Assembly (NCBI GenBank): GCA_015063655.1
Contig: SVTU01000018.1
Coordinates: 1 to 15,574, forward strand
Direction of reading: 5' to 3'
Origin: Oscillospiraceae bacterium
GTDB lineage: Bacteria; Bacillota; Clostridia; Oscillospirales; CAG-272
DNA: 15,574 nucleotides
Below the pieces are notes generated by a model that made no database searches, was not told the origin of the DNA, and worked only from the letters and a program-made list of their open reading frames with translations. Below, piece by piece: positions 14,084-15,574 of the stretch. Each line of letters opens with the position of its first letter. The first letter of the stretch is position 1. The position numbers were made by a program, and so were the translations under genes.

Positions 14084-14702
14084 TCCGTATAAGGTTTTAG
14101 GGGTGTCCCCCGACGCCTCCGACGATGAGGTCAAGAAGGCGTACCGTGCTCTGGCACGCAAATATCACCCCGATAAGTACCGTGACAGCGACCTTGCCGA
14201 TCTCGCCAGCGAGAAGATGAAGGAGGTCAACGCCGCCTATGAGGAGATCCAGAAGATGCGTGCAAACGGCGGCAGCAGCTCCTCGTCCTCGGGACAGGGC
14301 GGATATCAGTACAGAACGAGCAATACGTCCTCCAATCCCACCTATGCCGAGGTGCGCCGTCTGATCAACGCCAACAACGTGGACGAGGCAGAGAAGATAT
14401 TGCTTGGCGTGGTGGAGGGCGACCGCAACGGCGAGTGGCATTTCCTGTATGGCTGTGTCCACCTGCGCCGCGGCCACTACGTGGATGCTCAGCGTTGCTT
14501 TGATATTGCCTGCTCCATCGAGCCGTATAACAACGAATACCGTGCCGCACAAAACGAGCTTCGCCGCAGAGCGGGGGGCTACGGAAACGGCTATAATACC
14601 TCGGGCGGCGGTGGCTGCTCGGGTTGTGACGTGTGTAGCGGCCTGATGTGCGCCGACTGCTGCTGTGAATGCATGGGCGGAGACCTGATCTCCTGCTGCT
14701 GA
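14076..14702 (+). CDS. DnaJ-domain protein with TPR-like middle and ten-cysteine tail
   Basis: The 208-residue product starts with a J-domain (about residues 1-65; YKVLGVSPDASDDEVKKAYR, HPD at 31-33), the module that stimulates Hsp70 (DnaK) ATPase. A Gly/Ser-rich linker (65-87) follows. A helical TPR-like region (about 88-165, with YAEVRRLINANNVDEAEKILL and DAQRCFDIACSIEP) comes next. A Gly-rich tail then carries ten cysteines (181, 184, 187, 192, 195-197, 199, 207, 208). It lacks the DnaJ zinc finger and C-terminal substrate domains, so it is not canonical DnaJ. The tail might bind metal or sit at the membrane. Its start codon lies inside the end of the DUF5685-like gene, so the two are translationally coupled. 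Confidence 0.93.
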   Translation: MNDPYKVLGVSPDASDDEVKKAYRALARKYHPDKYRDSDLADLASEKMKEVNAAYEEIQKMRANGGSSSSSSGQGGYQYRTSNTSSNPTYAEVRRLINANNVDEAEKILLGVVEGDRNGEWHFLYGCVHLRRGHYVDAQRCFDIACSIEPYNNEYRAAQNELRRRAGGYGNGYNTSGGGGCSGCDVCSGLMCADCCCECMGGDLISCC

Positions 14703-14716
14703 GGCAGAGGTGCTGT

Positions 14717-15256
14717 ATGAAACAACAATCCCCAAAAAGCACACGCCGTGTGGCGGTGTGCGCCATGCTGTGCGCCCTTGGTGTGGTGCTGTTGTATCTT
14801 GGCTCGCTCATCGAGGTGCTGGATATCTCTATGGCGGTCATTGCCTCGCTGTTTGCCGTGTTTGCCGTTATCGAGTACGGCGGGGCGTACCCGTGGCTTG
14901 TGTATGCGGTCACGTCGGTGCTGTCTCTGCTGCTGTTGCCCTCTAAGCTTCCCGCCTTGCTGTATGCGGGCTTCTTCGGCTACTATCCCATTCTCAAGGA
15001 GAAGATCGAGAGGCGCATGGCGCGGGGCGTGGGCTTCCTCTGTAAGCTCGGCATCTTCCTTTTGGCCCTTGGCGTGATGCTGTTTATGTCTGTCTACCTT
15101 TTGTCGGGAACCGATACGCTGTTTGCCGTTCCCATGCTGGTTGCGATCTTTGCAGGCCTTGCGTGCGTGACGTTTGTGGTGTATGATCTGGCGCTGACTC
15201 GCTTAATCACGCTGTATCTGTATCGGCTTCGGGATCGCTTCCGCCGACAAAAATAA
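14717..15256 (+). CDS. Small polytopic membrane protein, unknown function
   Basis: The 179-residue product has a basic N-terminus (KQQSPKSTRR) and about five hydrophobic segments: VAVCAMLCALGVVLLYLGSL, DISMAVIASLFAVFAVIEYGG, PWLVYAVTSVLSLLLL with the following LPALLYAGFFGYYP, LGIFLLALGVMLFMSVYLL, and FAVPMLVAIFAGLACVTFVVYDLALT. The C-terminus is basic (YRLRDRFRRQK), so it should lie inside. The layout is loosely like ECF-transporter S components, but I do not recognise the family. The ATG at 14717 has AGAGG 6 bases upstream and is 14 bases after the dnaJ-like stop codon; the longer frame would overlap that gene. It is last in the operon, with no clear terminator before the next promoter. Confidence 0.85.
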   Translation: MKQQSPKSTRRVAVCAMLCALGVVLLYLGSLIEVLDISMAVIASLFAVFAVIEYGGAYPWLVYAVTSVLSLLLLPSKLPALLYAGFFGYYPILKEKIERRMARGVGFLCKLGIFLLALGVMLFMSVYLLSGTDTLFAVPMLVAIFAGLACVTFVVYDLALTRLITLYLYRLRDRFRRQK

Positions 15257-15270
15257 ATTTGAAAAACCAC

Positions 15271-15299
15271 TTGCATTTTTTCATAAAGTGTGTTATAAT
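15271..15299 (+). promoter_or_regulatory. Sigma-A promoter of the T-box leader
   Basis: TTGCAT (15271-15276) and TATAAT (15294-15299) are 17 bases apart, with TGT before the -10 (extended element). Transcription should begin near 15306, just before T-box Stem I. Confidence 0.85.
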
Positions 15300-15317
15300 G
15301 ACTGAGCATATGAAAAT

Positions 15318-15563
15318 GCGTTGAAGAAGTTTGCGCCGTTTAGGGTTCGCACCACAGAGAAGATCGCCTTGGCTGGAAGCGATCGTGCGGCAGGACGGTG
15401 GCGTTTCGCTTCGGAGCAGATCCCGTGAAGAGCGATTGGTAGCGGGATACGGAGGCACCGTTATCTGCCCACAAAGTGTTGGCTTTGCAGAAAAAGTCGA
15501 AAATTAGGTGGTACCGCGAGGTGCATGTCACTCCGTCCTATGATAGGGGCGGAGTGTTTTTTT
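15318..15563 (+). promoter_or_regulatory. T-box riboswitch leader, probable Phe (UUC) specifier
   Basis: The leader senses uncharged tRNA and controls read-through into the gene after base 15574. Stem I starts with TTGAAG (15321-15326) paired to CTTCGG (15409-15414). It includes an AGAGA bulge near 15356 and a distal hairpin GATCGC/GCGATC with the conserved-type GGCTGGAAG loop. Stem II pairs GCAGAT with ATCTGC and ATCCCG with CGGGAT (15416-15468). Stem III is CAAAG/CTTTG (15472-15487). The T-box core AGGTGGTACCGCG lies at 15506-15518, one G short of the usual AGGGTGG form. Aligning the specifier loop with the known glyQS leader places TTC at 15405-15407, i.e. Phe. UGGU in the core needs discriminator base A73, which tRNA-Phe has. 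The expected target is pheS, but it is outside the window. Confidence 0.93.
15529..15563 (+). terminator. T-box regulated intrinsic terminator
   Basis: CACTCCGTCC pairs with GGGCGGAGTG-side sequence (15529-15538 with 15547-15556, one G-T pair), followed by seven T. The 5' arm overlaps the sequence needed for the antiterminator with the T-box core, as in other T-box leaders. Confidence 0.9.
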
Positions 15564-15574
15564 ATAAACATTAT

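Noticed and set aside
15386..15397. GAC in Stem I as an Asp specifier
   Set aside because: The core UGGU calls for A73 while tRNA-Asp usually has G73, and the glyQS alignment places the specifier further downstream.

Overview
The window looks like chromosome of a Bacillota member, most likely class Clostridia. The supports are AGGAGG-type ribosome binding sites before nearly every gene, consensus TTGACA-17-TATAAT sigma-A promoters, a T-box leader, and a parS site matching the Bacillus/Clostridium consensus. The G+C content is moderate to high. A gut lineage is only a guess. I see no phage, transposase, CRISPR array, tRNA or rRNA.

Bases 1-3100 (minus strand) form an origin-proximal block, mnmG - rsmG - a ParB/Noc-family gene cut by the window edge. 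It carries two parS sites: a perfect one inside mnmG and one in the leader of the ParB gene. mnmE, the usual partner upstream of mnmG, is replaced by a divergent HAD phosphatase gene (3176-3991).

Bases 3992-6772 hold an AraC-type regulator facing a gene for a YgjV-like membrane domain joined to a glycosidase-like beta-propeller. Their promoters overlap, which suggests a self-contained sugar-responsive pair. The propeller half has its own internal ribosome binding site and start codon.

Bases 6783-10880 carry mscL, with long charged extensions, and divergently ileS. The ileS product is an IleRS2-type enzyme whose HIGH motif reads GVHH. That change has been linked to very strong mupirocin resistance.

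Bases 10889-13069 carry a minus-strand sugar-phosphate isomerase/epimerase-like TIM barrel. Divergent from it is a two-gene operon of tcdA (tRNA ct6A dehydratase) and a flavin reductase-family protein, overlapping by ATGA.

Bases 13093-15256 hold a tight three-gene operon of poorly understood function: a DUF5685-like protein with Asp-rich motifs reminiscent of squalene/phytoene synthases, a DnaJ-domain protein with a ten-cysteine tail, and a small polytopic membrane protein. This is the best candidate here for an undescribed system.

Bases 15257-15574 contain a promoter and a complete T-box riboswitch with its terminator. The specifier is probably UUC (Phe), so a gene such as pheS may start just past the window. 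The protein-synthesis theme recurs through mnmG, rsmG, ileS, tcdA and the T-box.
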